DNA from: Sepiola atlantica
Lineage: Eukaryota > Mollusca > Cephalopoda > Sepiida > Sepiolidae
Assembly (NCBI GenBank): GCA_963556195.1
Contig: OY744529.1
Coordinates: 63,598,580 to 63,662,579 of the forward strand
Direction of reading: 5' to 3'
DNA length: 64,000 bases
Below are positions 11,645-23,454 of this stretch, piece by piece (the stretch's first letter is position 1; each line of letters opens with the position of its first letter). A program made the translations under genes and the position numbers. Below the pieces are notes generated by a model. The model saw only the letters and a program-made list of their open reading frames with translations. It was not told the origin of the DNA and ran no database searches.

Positions 11645-12089
11645 GTAAGTAATAATTTACCGAAATTAATTGGATATACAGATGCAATACCGACTTTTCA
11701 GTATCCTTGGTTCCAGAGCCTTTTCCGGATAAACCGTTTTGCCGAACCATCCGATTTCACTGTAAAAATATTTCATCAACACATGCCTAGCCCACTAATT
11801 ATATACCTACCATGTCTCAAAAGCACAAGGGTTTGCTAGAAACTTTAACTTTTTCTCTGATGAAAATAGACCAGAGTTTATGTTTAACACCATAGTTCCA
11901 ACCAATGTCATATCCATTGACTTTCTTGTCAAAACATTTTGTGAACACACCGACATGCACATTCGTTTTTCTCTATACAAATAATTAACAGGAACATAAT
12001 TTTTTTTATTAGAATCCTCAAAAACATGAGCAGTATGGCATGTAAGTTACTTTAATATGCTAACAATATATCTTGTTGTAGCAAAGAGA

Positions 12090-12539
12090 AACAGCCACTA
12101 TTGGCATATGCGTTTTGCAGGGGAAAGACCCGACTGAAGAGTCTGGCGATGTATTAATATCACCTATACAGTAAGGGTTGGGGTTATGTGTTGTTTGGAG
12201 AGAAATGATATAAGAATGATATTATGGATGTGTAATATCAGTATTATAGACAAGCCTAGATCTGATGACCTGAGAGGAAGATTAAATCTGGACAGTATAG
12301 CGAGATATGTGCAGGGCAGGAGACTTCGTTTGTGTGATCACAATGAAAGTACTTGGATTAGTAGATGTAGAACAGTTGAGGTAGCAGGATCATTGGCAGG
12401 GTAAGGCCAAGGAGGAAATGATAAGGAAGGATTTGAAAGAAGGAGGAATAAATAAATACTTGGCCAGGAATAGGTTAGTTTGAAAGTAAATTTCTAAAAG
12501 CCGTCCAACACATGCTAGCATATAAAACAGACGTTAAAC

Positions 12540-12582
<43 letters not shown>
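12090..12582 (+). pseudogene. RTE-like LINE 3' end with (GAT)n tail
   Basis: The plus frame holds ERNDIRMILWMCNISI, then SDDLRGRLNLDSIARYVQGR and ISRCRTVEVAGS, colinear with the better copy at 34.97-35.30 kb. It closes with CCAACACATGCTAGCATATAAAA and a (GAT)n run at 12540-12582, the short-repeat tail usual for RTE-type LINEs. Stops and indels make it non-functional. Confidence 0.7.
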
Positions 12583-13137
12583 ACACAATATAAACCTAAA
12601 CAAGTGTTAATTGGCAGTTCTCTTCTTGTTTTCATGGAGAAATAAGCGTGCATGTTAAACAGTAATTTAGATGGTTTGAGTTAGCTTGTGTTTCTATACG
12701 CAGTCATTCGATTCCTGGTAGACATTTCGTGGTTCATATCACTGTAGACTGTGTTTCTATTTGCAACAGTCGGTTGTTCGATTCGCTGCGGACTGTGATC
12801 TGCATTGGTAAAATTTATTTACTGTTAGTTTGAGAGAAACATCGCTTGTATTCAGTGGCATGCAGAGGGGAAGGCGCGATGGGGCACTGGTCCCCGGCAT
12901 CCAAATTGGAGGGGGGGGGGCATCCATTTATATTCAAACTATCCCCCTTTCTCATAATATTTCTCAGTACTATGACTTATACTTGAGTCTTTGGGGCATA
13001 CAATCAAGGAGTTGGCTCAGGGCATCACCAGACCTCTGAACGTCATTTCTGCATTATATCTTGGTGTGATAGAGTAGGTTTATGCTGTTATTCTAATAAA
13101 TCGATCAACCTGTGTACTTTTCCTCTTTTTGTTGCAG

Positions 13138-13154
13138 CTGTCCACCGTCGAATG
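13138..13154 (+). CDS. Exon D, a 17-nt microexon
   Basis: The acceptor tttttgttgcag is strong. Ending at AATG|gtaaaa gives S-CPPSN plus one base and joins exon E in frame. A second possible donor, AGG|gtaaga after 13177, has a better motif but ends in phase 0 and would put exon E into a frame with an early stop. I therefore prefer the 17-nt form. A missing intermediate exon is the alternative. Confidence 0.55.
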
Positions 13155-13379
13155 GTAAAACATTTATGTTCATCAGGGTAAGATTGGCTCATTTATTTAA
13201 AATTTTTCTCTTTGATTTGACAAGTGATAAGTTTTGTATTTTTTTATGCAGAAATCATGTTATATCCAATATTATTGGCATTGTAAATTAAATGCGACTA
13301 ACTTTGATATTATCTGTGAATGATAGCTGCGGCCAGTAAAGAATGCCCATTGTTGAATATTTCTTTTCCAAAAGGGATA

Positions 13380-13860
13380 TTTTTTGGCAGTTAGTTATAT
13401 CCAGGTTTGCGATGTGCTTTGATATACAGATTTTATGACAGCTTACCTGAGCGTTTCTCATCAGTGGTAGAAAACATCAGCACCATTTTGAAAGACTGTT
13501 CACATGAGGACTTGTTGGGTTCTTCCCAACCTACTTGGCCTACAAAAACTAAAATGTTTTGGTTAGACCTGCTTGTATTCATTGGTGTTTCTGAAGAGTC
13601 AGTCTTTCATTCGAATGTGATCCCATCAAAGATTTCTTCTTGGTACAGAAATTATGTGTTAGCAATATTCCCGACTTTTGTCAAGATCTTAGATTGTTAC
13701 AATTGTGAAACAGTGATTTCAGCCGACGCAATCTGCCCTTTAGGGCGCACCAATATGCATCAGGGAAATCAGGCCCTACGTAGAAACAAGTGGAGATCTA
13801 AGAACTAGTACATATTTCGACTGTCCAAGCACTGGCCAGGGCGGGCGCCAGGCCGGTGGG
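13380..13860 (+). other. Unrecognised open stretch, possibly degenerate
   Basis: One 133-codon frame at 13407-13808 begins MRCALIYRFYDSLPERFSS. No domain is recognised and codon use is unremarkable. It has no splice-like borders that fit the host gene. It may be a fragment of a retroelement or chance. Confidence 0.25.
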
Positions 13861-13984
13861 AGAAAGTGTGTGAGCCGTCAGATGTAATCATCCAGATACA
13901 ATGGATGAGCAAAGCCAGAGGGAGCTGGAATGTTGATAACGGCCGTACAATTTTGGTCAAGAGTGTTTTGGTCGCTCCCCTCCC

Positions 13985-14260
13985 CCCATGGTAGAGAGAG
14001 AGGGAGAACAGGTCTTTTACGGTGACAGGAGAGAAAACAACCCAACCAGAGAGAGAGGGGAGAGGGAGAGTAGGTCAGTATGCCCCACCCTAATGGTTTT
14101 CTTTAGTGTAGATAAGATCTAAAAAAAAACCTAAGCGATGAATTTCGATTGTCGTACCACCCAGAGAGAGAGAGAGAGAGAGAGAGAGGGGAGAGAGAGA
14201 GAGGGAGAGCTAGTCAGTATGCCCCACCCTGGCCCCGAGAGAGAGAGAAAGGCTGAAGAA
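13985..14260. repeat. GA-rich tracts with a duplicated unit
   Basis: Runs of GAGAGA alternate with unique phrases. GTCAGTATGCCCCACCCT occurs at 14073-14090 and again at 14213-14230, each preceded by a GA tract, so a unit of about 140 bases has been duplicated. Confidence 0.7.
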
Positions 14261-15133
14261 AGAAAGAGTATGAGTTGTACGTTTTTCGTTTTGTTGTGGA
14301 AACGAGAAGACAGAAAACCGTCAGTTAGAAATTGGAATTCGGGCTGGACAGTAGTGTTAGCCGGAGTTGAGGCACGGGCCAGCCAGGCGGGGGATCGTGC
14401 GAAAGGCCCCTCGTTTGGATGACGTTGCCCGTGGTATTCCCCTCCCCCCACACCGTTTTCAGTAGACAAGTTACAACTTAATTAACAACTTGGAAATCGT
14501 AAAGGGAGTTTCACACACGCACACAGAGAGACGGACTAGTTTAGTAAACAAGCCATTATCGAAAAACAGACTTTGAGGTAAAGTTTAAAACCAATTGTTC
14601 ATCTTGTTAAATAATTATTGCTTATGAAAAGACCTAACCGAGTTGTTGACTTATTTCTGTTGTCGATTTGTTCTGCTTGTGTAACATTGCCTTCACAGTG
14701 GACCAGCGAAGTAATCATCATTCATCCGACCGGGAGGAGGTTCGAACCATCTTTCTCTTACTGCCACTATAGACGATCATAGCCAGAGAAGGTGTTCACA
14801 GTCAGGAAGGATTCCTGCGCCGGGGACGGTCCTCATTACATTTGATGCCGTCGCAAGGAAGGAGCGTGTGGGGTACCTGTTCATACAATTACTGATAGGT
14901 GTCTAAACCATTGTACACCCATGTCGTCATCGTGAACCCAGGATGCCGATGTTTACAAAAAAGATTTATTTAAAATGATAGACAGTCACATAAAACATCA
15001 GAATGACAGACCACTTGTGTAAGTGAGACAGACAGAGACAGACAGATAAACGAATAGTTTGTCTCGCTACACCCAGCAACTCTCTGTGTGCTGCCCCCCC
15101 CCCCTTAAGAAAGAACCAAGATACGTCTTTTTT

Positions 15134-15462
15134 CTTGAAAACTCTCGGCCTTTTGGCCGGGATCAAAGTGTAGTATCTGTTCCGATGGATACTACACCCC
15201 ATATACCGGTATCGTCTTGGCCTTCGAGGCTTGATTTACGCTGGTCTATGGGTCTGTCCTGTGCAGTTCTAGGAGGTCCACCCTCCCAGGCTTTGCCTTC
15301 TCACCCTTTGAGAAGGGGTTAGTTTATTGCTAATCGCCTGCCCAGGCATTTTTTGTAGGCCAGAGTGCTCACCTTCTCGAGTGCTGGCTTTTCAAATCCC
15401 ACTTTCCCGACCTTGTGTCACATCTTACTGCTGTGGGAGGTAGATAAATAACTTGAAAACTC
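15134..15462 (+). mobile_element. U2 snRNA-headed SINE, copy 1
   Basis: Position 15141 onward reads CTCGGCCTTTTGGCCGGGAT, then CAAAGTGTAGTATCTGTTCC, which is the start of U2 snRNA with one or two changes. The body that follows is shared with the copy at 40.28 kb. CTTGAAAACTC occurs at both borders (15134-15144 and 15452-15462), a probable target-site duplication. U2 snRNA similarity ends after about 45 bases, so this is a chimeric retroposon and not a U2 gene. Confidence 0.78.
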
Positions 15463-15479
15463 GCCAGCCAAAGAGAAAG

Positions 15480-16070
15480 AAAATCCTCAATCTGAAGTCA
15501 TGTGGTTTCGTTGACTTCCGTTCTGAAGACTCTTGATCTTTACGGTGTCACTCAAACTTTTCCATTCGAACACGGCCCTCATTATGTAACCAGATAAGGC
15601 ACAGCACCAAAGTAAGAATCTACCAAGCACTGGTGCAAACGATCCTCCTTTATGGCAGCGAATCCTGACCAATGAGTGGAAGACATTAAGCGGCTGGAAA
15701 CATTCAATGACCACTATCTGCAATGGAAGCACTTCACCGTAAACGGCTCAGTAAATTTCTACTGAAAAATCAACACCCTCAGACAAGTCATCCTCATGAG
15801 ACGTCTGCACTGGCTGGGTCATGCCCGCCACCATCAACCGGAAGAGTTCATCTACGAAGCAACTGCCCAAGCTTCCCTTACAGGATTGGAAAAGATAATA
15901 TGATGGACAACCAAACATCTGTCTGATGACAGTTAAAGCTGACCAGGAACCCAACCTGGACCTCTATGTTTACGGAGTTCGCCATTGGAATAGCAAGTGG
16001 CAAGAGATCATCCAATCATTGACTTCAAATCATTAGGCTCGGTCGGTCTTTGTGAGGGACACAGTGGTGA
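15480..16070 (+). pseudogene. LINE RT C-terminal fragment, decayed
   Basis: Frames read STKVRIYQALVQTILLYGSE, then DIKRLETFNDHYLQW and ILMRRLHWLGHARHHQPEE with FIYEA. The order Y-x-A-L-V, L-L-Y-G-S-E, R-L-E-x-F, R-R-L-x-W-L-G-H is diagnostic of the region behind the RT of non-LTR elements. Several stops and frameshifts are present and the RT core is missing. Confidence 0.7.
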
Positions 16071-16274
16071 AGATCGATGGAGCCGGCTCAACTCACCCCA
16101 GGTGAATGCTGTTTCAAGTACAAATAGTAGTAAGTATTGCCGCCATGCAGTGAATTTGAAACCTTTACCATTCGGTGATTTCTTGCTGCAGATCATATTT
16201 GTGATTTAGTTTTTTTCCCTTCTCTTCATGTTTCCACAGGGTTTTTTTGGTTTTTTAAAACTTGTTTATTTCTT

Positions 16275-16830
16275 CAACCAGGGTAACATAACATTGACAA
16301 CATAAATTATTTTAACAAAAATGCAGTTGGGAAATTAGTCAAAAGCAATTTATTTTGGTTTACCTACTCAATGTGTGATGTATTTGCGTTAAAAAAAGTT
16401 TAATATTTAATATCTAATATAAAGTTATAAGCATGTTCATTTGCCGTAAATATTGGCTGTGAGTAACATAATCAGTGGCAGCCATCTTGCTTTTTCAGGA
16501 AGTAAGATACCAGATTGGATCGGAAATGCGCCCCTGTCATATCAAAGAACACACTTTTAATTTAATGGCTTGAATTAAAGTAGTATCCGGTCCGGTCTGG
16601 TACCTTACTTCTTGAAAAAGCAAGATGGCTGCCACTGATTATTCATAACCAATATTTACAGCAGATAAACATGCTTATAATTCTATATTAAATATTAAAC
16701 TTTTTTAAAACAAATATGTCACAGATGAGTAGGTAAAGCAAAATAAATTGTCTTTGACTAATTTCCCAGCTATACGGCTGGCAATACCTTTAAAATAATT
16801 TCTGTCGCTAATAGTAACATTTACCAGAAC
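16275..16830. mobile_element. Long foldback element, about 550 bp
   Basis: Left-arm phrases GGGAAATTAGTC, AATGTGTGATGTATTTG, TTTAATATTTAATAT, GGCAGCCATCTTGCTTTTTC and AAGTAAGATACCAGA recur as complements, in reverse order, in the right arm (GTCTGGTACCTTACTTC, GAAAAAGCAAGATGGCTGCC, ATATTAAATATTAAA, GACTAATTTCCC). The centre lies near 16545. Arms reach about 250 bases with some mismatches, and no open frame is present. A hairpin MITE or an inverted pair of one repeat would both give this structure. Confidence 0.8.
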
Positions 16831-16907
16831 CAGTTATTTTATTTGTTCCAAGACCCTAAAACTGGGGCGATTTATAACAGGAATTATTTTTTTTAATTAA
16901 TGCTCAG

Positions 16908-17125
16908 AAATGTTATTATACGAACCACATATCAAAGATGATATTGATAAAAGATCATATTTAATCTATTGTTCAAATTTTCTTCAGCGTTGTGAATCCC
17001 AACCGCAACTTTCTTACGGTGAGACGATTTGGGATGAAATGGAAATCGAAAAACCTACATTGAAACGGTCTAATTCTTTGGAAAATGAGAATTGCACTGA
17101 GTTCTTGACTACCATGGAGCAGGTG
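16908..17125 (+). CDS. Exon E of the unknown split gene
   Basis: The acceptor is aattaatgctcag and the donor is CAGGTG|gtaagt; an alternative CAG|gtggta three bases earlier keeps the frame. It is the largest exon seen, with 72 full codons, from MLLYEPHIKDDIDKRSY to LTTMEQV. The middle carries GETIWDEMEIEKP and KRSNSLENEN, an acidic then basic/Ser stretch typical of a linker. It lies just 3' of a long foldback element. Confidence 0.82.
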
Positions 17126-18044
17126 GTAAGTTTTACTATGAGTGAGTTTCTCTGCTTAAAAAATTGAAAGTGGTTTAATAACTGAAGCATACACCATAAA
17201 AGTTAATTTCAATAAATCTAACAAGGTCTAAAAATGAAACACATCGTCATGTGAGATTAAAGCGATTCTATCCTCAATTTGTGGTAATTTCGAGTTATGG
17301 TCGAAAGCATCTTCTATCTACAATGTACAACCTGGAAATTTGAAGTGTCTAAAGTATTCAAAGATTATGCTATAGATGAACCTGGACTTGAGGCCATGTC
17401 CTTAGAGAGATAGAATATACAATTATGCCTACTTAATACCTCAGTGGAACATCTCTATAATAATAAAATTATAAAACAATTTTACGTGTGTGTGTGTGTG
17501 TGTTTTTTTTTTCTTGCGACTGTGAGAATTATATATTTATAGTTGTACCTACATGGTGTTGCCCAATATGCAGTGAAGTAATTTTAGTTTTTAATTTTTA
17601 TGCGTTTGCATTCTTTTTAAACTTATACAGAAAAGGAAATTAAGTTTTAATTGCAAGGGAGATAACTATTATTATATACGTCAATGAAAAATATGAGTTA
17701 TTCCCCTTGCTAAATTTTATTTTTCAGTGATTAGTTAAAAATGTTTCATATTATCAGATTGTCTGGGCTGAACTAAGGAATTTTAAAGATAAATTGTTGT
17801 GAAGTACGTTATTATATTGGCAATAACATAGTAGAGCAATAACAAATGAAAATTGGCTTGTCAGAAGCAAAGTTTTATTTGTCCGCTTTAAGGCTATTGG
17901 TGAATGACTTTGAACATCCAACAAGATAACTTTATATTTTAGAAAATGTATACATGCATTTACAGCTATAATCACGCTGACATACCGATTCCTGTAAGAT
18001 TACCAAAGTGAAACAATGTTGAGCTGGGTCAGTACCAGACCATT

Positions 18045-18300
18045 TGGCATAATGATTAGAGTGTTTGCTAATTGTCTGGAAGACTGGTTTCAATCTTTGG
18101 TTAAAAAAAACTCAAAAGACTCAAAAACTGGTACTTGATGTCTCCTTGTTAAATATTGATTTATAAGGCGAGGATCAAGGGTAAGTGGAACAATCTGGGG
18201 AAAGGAGTATCTCCCTTCCCTACATTTTGGTCTAGTAGCCAATGACAAGGGAAACCTCGGGTAACCCTCAACTACGGTTGATCCATTTTTCTTTCTGGTA
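18045..18300 (+). repeat. tRNA-derived SINE, diverged copy
   Basis: Shares CATTTGGCATAATGATTAGA, GTGTTTGCTAAT, GAAGACTGGTTTCAATC and the tail phrase CCCTCAACTACGGTTGA with the copy at 6546. The B box is eroded, and a short insertion follows it. Confidence 0.7.
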
Positions 18301-18558
18301 TTAAGATGAGTTACCATTTGGGGACACTGGATGCTTTATTTAAAACACTCTACCCAGGTGTACAAATGGGTATTAGATGTATTCTCACAGGTCGTCTAGA
18401 ATATAGATACAAGTTTAAATGAGACAGTTTAGTCTTTATGGAACAAACAATCTTGTGTGTTTCAGCTCTATTTAAAATCCTTGATGCCATAACAAGCCTC
18501 AATGTTTTTTATTGTTTTTTTTTCTAATAAAAAGACTGACAATTTATTTTAATTTCAG

Positions 18559-18696
18559 AAGCAGATGGATTTGGACAACAATAATTCTCATCCAACATCA
18601 TGGGTCAATCAAGATTTGACAACGTTACTCAGAATCAGAAGCGATGATCCTGAATTACAGTCTTTACTTGTGGATGATATACCACCTCTTATCAAG
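18559..18696 (+). CDS. Exon F of the unknown split gene
   Basis: The acceptor is ttttaatttcag and the donor is ATCAAG|gttaga. It contains exactly 46 codons in phase 0 at both ends, including DLTTLLRIRSDDPELQSLL and ending DDIPPLIK. The last 21 bases and the donor are copied six more times immediately downstream. The real copy is the first, since only it has the preceding coding sequence and an acceptor. Confidence 0.8.
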
Positions 18697-19165
18697 GTTA
18701 GATGAATATATAAATTAAGATATTTTCACACCAAAAAAGCCATAAGATATACCACCTCTTATCAAGGTTAGATGAATATATAAATTAAGATATTTTCACA
18801 CAAAAAAACATAAGATATACCACCTCTTATCAAGGTTAGATGAATATATAAATTAAGATATTTTCACACAAAAAAAGCCATAAGATATACCACCTCTTAT
18901 CAAGGTTAGATGAATATATAAATTAAGATATTTTCACACAAAAAAACATAAGATATACCACCTCTTATCAAGGTTAGATGAATATATAAATTAAGATATT
19001 TTCACACAAAAAAAGCCATAAGATATACCACCTCTTATCAAGGTTAGATGAATATATAAATTAAGATATTTTCACACAAAAAAAAACATAAGATATACCA
19101 CCTCTTATCAAGGTTAGATGAATATATAAATTAAGATATTTTCCCACAAAAAAAAGCTATAAGAC
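18676..19165 (+). repeat. Tandem array of an exon end plus splice donor, 7 copies
   Basis: Seven units start with GATATACCACCTCTTATCAAG at 18676, 18746, 18814, 18884, 18952, 19022 and 19092. The first 21 bases are the last codons of exon F, followed by the donor gttaga and about 45 intron bases. Unit lengths run 70, 68, 70, 68, 70, 70 and the 3' parts alternate between an aaaagccataa and an aaacataa form, so growth was partly by a 138-bp dimer. Confidence 0.95.
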
Positions 19166-19676
19166 CTTATAAAAAGCAAAATTGTTTTTTATATCTCAAA
19201 GAATTACAGCTGTTTCATCAATTGTTCATATAAACGGGGCATTTATAACGACAAAGCCTGAGTTTTATCAACAAAAGAATCATCAGATTTAAAGAAAAAA
19301 ACGAAACTTACTTTGCACATTGTTTTAGAAAAAAAAACATCCATTTTTATTCTTTTATTTTTTTAAACACAATACATGTGGTGAAACCACATATTCGTCA
19401 TTTTATATTTTTCATTTTCTGCCAAAAAAATTTGTATATTGAAATAGTCAAAATCGGGTTACCTTCCCTTTAAAAACCTTTAAAAGAACAGGAGACCTCC
19501 CCCCCCCCCCGCCCAAAAGCAAAAACAAGTTATGTACATTTAAAACAAATGAAAATAAAAAAGCACCAAAAGCAATCATTTTGACAAACCAGTCAGAGTA
19601 ATTTCCCCTTAAAAGTTAATAAAATGTATAATATTCAGGTTTTTTACAAAAAACTAGCAACTAATTTCTTTAATTA
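19166..19676. other. Intron F-G start, low complexity
   Basis: A/T-rich non-coding DNA with a short poly-C run at 19501-19510. Nothing recognisable. Confidence 0.45.
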
Positions 19677-19858
19677 TTCTGGGATTTAAATGACAAAAGG
19701 AAATAACAATTGTTCTGGGATTTAAATGACAAAAGGGAATAACAATTGTTCTGGGATTTAAATGACAAAAGGGAATAACAATTGTTCTGGGATTTAAATG
19801 ACAAAAGGGAATAACAATTGTTCTGGGATTTAAATGACAAAAGGGATAACAATTGTTC
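19676..19858. repeat. 36-bp tandem minisatellite, 5 copies
   Basis: The unit TCTGGGATTTAAATGACAAA followed by AGGGAATAACAATTGT repeats five times almost without change; the last copy has lost two bases. Units are closely similar, so the array is young. Confidence 0.95.
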
Positions 19859-20324
19859 CATCAATATATATGGTAATGTTGAAATTTTTTATCTCAGTTG
19901 TTTTTATTAATATAAACATGCATATGTACTCCAGTGTTTTGAATCTCGCTAGGTCCAGCCACACTGATGAATCGTATAACGACGAAACACGTGTCTGTGC
20001 ATGATTATATTTAAAAAAATATATATGTTGCTCCCCATCTAGGGGAATCACATTGGTGAGAGAAAATTATTCGCAATTAGCATTTAGGTAGAGTGCTTTT
20101 TATTTAAACGCATCGTAGGCAAAATAAACAAATAAATGACATTTACTTCAATGTATCTATTTATATTTATTCTTACTTACATATATACGTACATTCATAC
20201 ATATTAATTGGTTTATTGTATTTTCAACATTAGATTTTTTATATTAATTTGTATATTTTTATTTTTAATATTAGTGATCATTATAAATTTTTTATTATTA
20301 AAGCTTTAGGAATGTTTCTAACCA

Positions 20325-20330
<6 letters not shown>

Positions 20331-20393
<63 letters not shown>
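20331..20393. repeat. (AT)n microsatellite
   Basis: More than 60 bases of AT repeat in intron F-G. Confidence 0.95.
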
Positions 20394-20398
<5 letters not shown>

Positions 20399-20722
20399 CC
20401 TAACTATTAAGTAATTTATACTATATATATCCTTTGTACATTTCCCACATCTAAGCTTTTTGAATTATATTAATTTCCACCGTAATCGATGCTAAGAGAT
20501 GAAAGATGAGAATAAAAAATTGTAAAGATACAATATTTATTAGAACATCAAAAGTTCAGAGCAAGGAGCTTCATATCCTTAATCCATGGATTTTCAAAGA
20601 TAAACTCTTTTCATCAGAGGATAGGGAAAAACCGATAATGTAATTGTAAGTATTATTTATATTATCACGATAGATTATTATTAAACGATAATTCAATTAT
20701 CTTTAATTTAATTCAACATTTA

Positions 20723-20759
<37 letters not shown>

Positions 20760-21124
20760 ATTCACCTAAAGTTACTGGACTAATTGGTCATACATAGAAA
20801 AATTATCCCCTTATTTGACACTGTTAGGTTCATAATTACTGTAGTATTGTCTTGAGCATAACCTGAAAAATTAGGATTTGTACAAATGATAGGGAGTTTT
20901 TCTTTTGTTATTTTGTGCTAATAAAAAGATTTTTACTAAAAATTTCTGAAACATATGTACATATAAATTTTAGTTGATGTTGAATTTTGGAACATGATTA
21001 CATACTATTGACAATATCATAAACTTTGTATTCTTCTGATTTATAATACTGTGTGTGTTTCTAAATATGCATGCATTACAGCATCATTCTAAAATGATGA
21101 GAACCTGATTTTAGCCTAAAACCA

Positions 21125-21600
21125 TGGTGAAGCAGCGTACCACCAAATTAAACATTTTTTAAACTTTTATTCACCCCAAATAAGACCAATGAAGTATAAG
21201 GGGCTACTGTGGTAGAGGCCAGATTTATAGGAAGGCAACCTGGATGGGGAAAATTGGGCAACATGATGTTTTTTCAAATTACATTTAAATTTCTCCATGT
21301 TGGTATGGTTGGGGGAGTAGGGAGTCAATTCCAAGGGAAAGCGGTCTGAGAAAAGAAGCTACCAGAGTAGAAAATCTTTCGGCATTTAGAGAAGGGATGT
21401 GATTTACATCTAGAATTTTTTCATTTGGAGGAAGCTGGATCAACCTGCTTAGGGTGAATGCCACTTCATTTCGTTTTATTTTTCACCAGCTCAGATGTGA
21501 GAACAGTACTCCATACATGGACGAATGATGGTTTTGTAGAGATATTGGATACTGGTAGGTGTAAGTCGTTGTCTCGCTTAGTAGAAAGAGCCTACCTTCT
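21125..21600 (-). pseudogene. LINE 3' end, minus strand
   Basis: The minus strand reads SKCRKIFYSGSFFSQTAFPW, then LPTPPTIPTW and HPGCLPINLASTTVAPYTS, colinear with the plus-strand fragments at 37.5-37.95, 38.86-39.05 and 40.85-40.98 kb. All share a Cys/Pro-rich C-terminus followed by a GGTGAATAAAAGT-like 3' end. It is broken by stops. Confidence 0.6.
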
Positions 21601-21999
21601 CTGCAGCAGATTGTTTTGTATTACGGCATATCAACCCTTTTTGGATTATTTAATGCTGAATTCGGTTATTTTGGTAAAAGTTTTTATGCTTCAAACAATT
21701 ATTCATGTAGTTTTCTTTGGTTGTTTTGTAGAGGAAAATTGTTGTTTTTGTTTTTGGAGAACATGATTGAATTTTGCAAAAGGAAACGAAAAAAACAATA
21801 ACATCAATGTTTGGTGTATTTTTGGTGAGGAAACCAGTATCTTCAGACAGCCTAATCTGGTAGCACCAGATCTCTGCAGCAGACTTGGCAACATAACCCC
21901 TTTTTACTATAAACTATCAACCCAACCCTCTTTCTTGCAGTTAACAAATGTAGTCATGAAAATTCATGGTTGTTGTAAGAGTTTGCACAAAGCTTGTTA

Positions 22000-22860
22000 C
22001 TAAAATTAAAAAGTTTACAGAACCAGTTCTTTATTTCTGTTACCTATTAGTGTTATGGCAACTGGTTTCCAATATAAATAAAATATGAAAACCTATTTGA
22101 ATATTGTCACTTTAATGGTGACTAAACAAGTTGAAGTTGAACACTTTTTAGTATTGAATGGATGAAATGAAGGCAAGTGGATATCCAAGACCAACATACA
22201 AAAAGGTTTCTGTAGAGGTGTATGACTCCATGTTGAAAGCAGTTAAATGAAATGTCCTTCTGGGCGAGGAAAAAAAGCAGACAATGCTATTGTTACATAA
22301 TAAAAAAATAACTTTTTATTTTTTCCGAACAAGAAAAAGATTAAAGAGATTAAAGACAGACAATAGTAAACTTCACAAAATATACACCGTACTCCATAGC
22401 AAGTTTATGCGTGCTGGTGAGTTGGAGAACCAGCCATAGATCGTCTGCTCCGTACAACTCCCGAAATCCAACTGCTTGATTAAAGCAGGAAATATCTGTG
22501 TGAGTGCGCTTTGAAGAACTGTATTTATACGCCAAGCCATTCTATTGGTTGATGGGCCAATTACTCAGGACTTAACTTTGTCTGTTTACATAAATAGAAA
22601 ACAGTGTGACTGCTACAACTCTCGTTTGGGCACTCTAGATGAAGTTATCATGAGTGTTTCATTTGGCATAGGAAACTTGGCTATGCCTGTCTCATCTGCA
22701 GCTTAAGTAAAGATCGTTGGTATGGAACTCTGTGAGTATTAGTGTTAACAGAAAAGAAGTTAAAGATGGGTTGAGGTGATGAATGCAATCCTTTTCAAGA
22801 AGAAGGATTGTGATCGGAACCTGCTGAAATTTAATAGTAGAATTTAAGAGCTTTTGCAAT
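22000..22860. other. Intron F-G, no recognised feature
   Basis: Non-coding; no frame or repeat boundary supported. A minor frame on the minus strand near 22350-22535 has no recognisable content. Confidence 0.4.
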
Positions 22861-22867
22861 AACCATT

Positions 22868-23245
22868 CACAGACAGCTGTTTCACCGTATCACAGCTTCT
22901 CAGTGTGACTAGACATGGTGAGCGTTTCAAGCTGAGATTCGAAACTTGCCTGCTAGTGCAGTAGTAAAGCGTTTTTACCCCTAGCCACCTCTGCACAACA
23001 TGGAAGCAGGTGAAATCATAATGTTTTAGTTTATATATTACAGTTCCGGAGAATTATTTTCAAATTAAGAAGAGTAATGCTTTTTATACTGGATGGAAAC
23101 CATTATTTCCTCCCACTAGAGAGATCAACCCATGAGTGGGAGCAAGTTTATATGTATAGTCACCCATAGATGACTGTTTTGCCATATCATTGCTCCTCAG
23201 TGTAGCTATATATGATGAGCATTTCAAGCTGAGATTCAAAACTCG
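22868..23245 (+). repeat. Two copies of a short dispersed repeat
   Basis: GACAGCTGTTTCACCGTATC, CTTCTCAGTGTGACTAGACA and TTTCAAGCTGAGATTCGAAA at 22870-22950 recur, mildly diverged, at 23168-23240. A weaker relative is at 55.90-55.97 kb (CTGTTTCGCTGTTTACAGCT). It may be another short retroposon family. Confidence 0.6.
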
Positions 23246-23454
23246 GCCGATGTATATGGTATATATAACAATAATAAATAATAGATATGGCTTACCTTAA
23301 CACTTCATATTTATTATTGTTATAAAGCTTTATCTGAAAAGATATTGAGCCCTTTGTATGTGCAAGGTCTGCTGTCTTGATTTGACTCAGTTTCAATTTT
23401 GAGAAATTAATTTTCATATCTCTATATAAAGTTAAGTATATATATATGTTTATA

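Noticed and set aside
13178..13183. gtaaga as the donor of exon D
   Set aside because: It has the better motif but puts exon E into a frame with an early stop. The earlier gtaaaa keeps the frame.
14131..14469. 112-codon minus and 94-codon plus frames over GA-rich DNA
   Set aside because: Both run through simple (GA)n tracts and contain no recognisable domain.
15141..15190. Functional U2 snRNA genes at 15.14 and 40.28 kb
   Set aside because: Similarity stops after about 45 bases and continues as a shared unrelated body with flanking duplications. No Sm site or U2 3' stem-loops were found.
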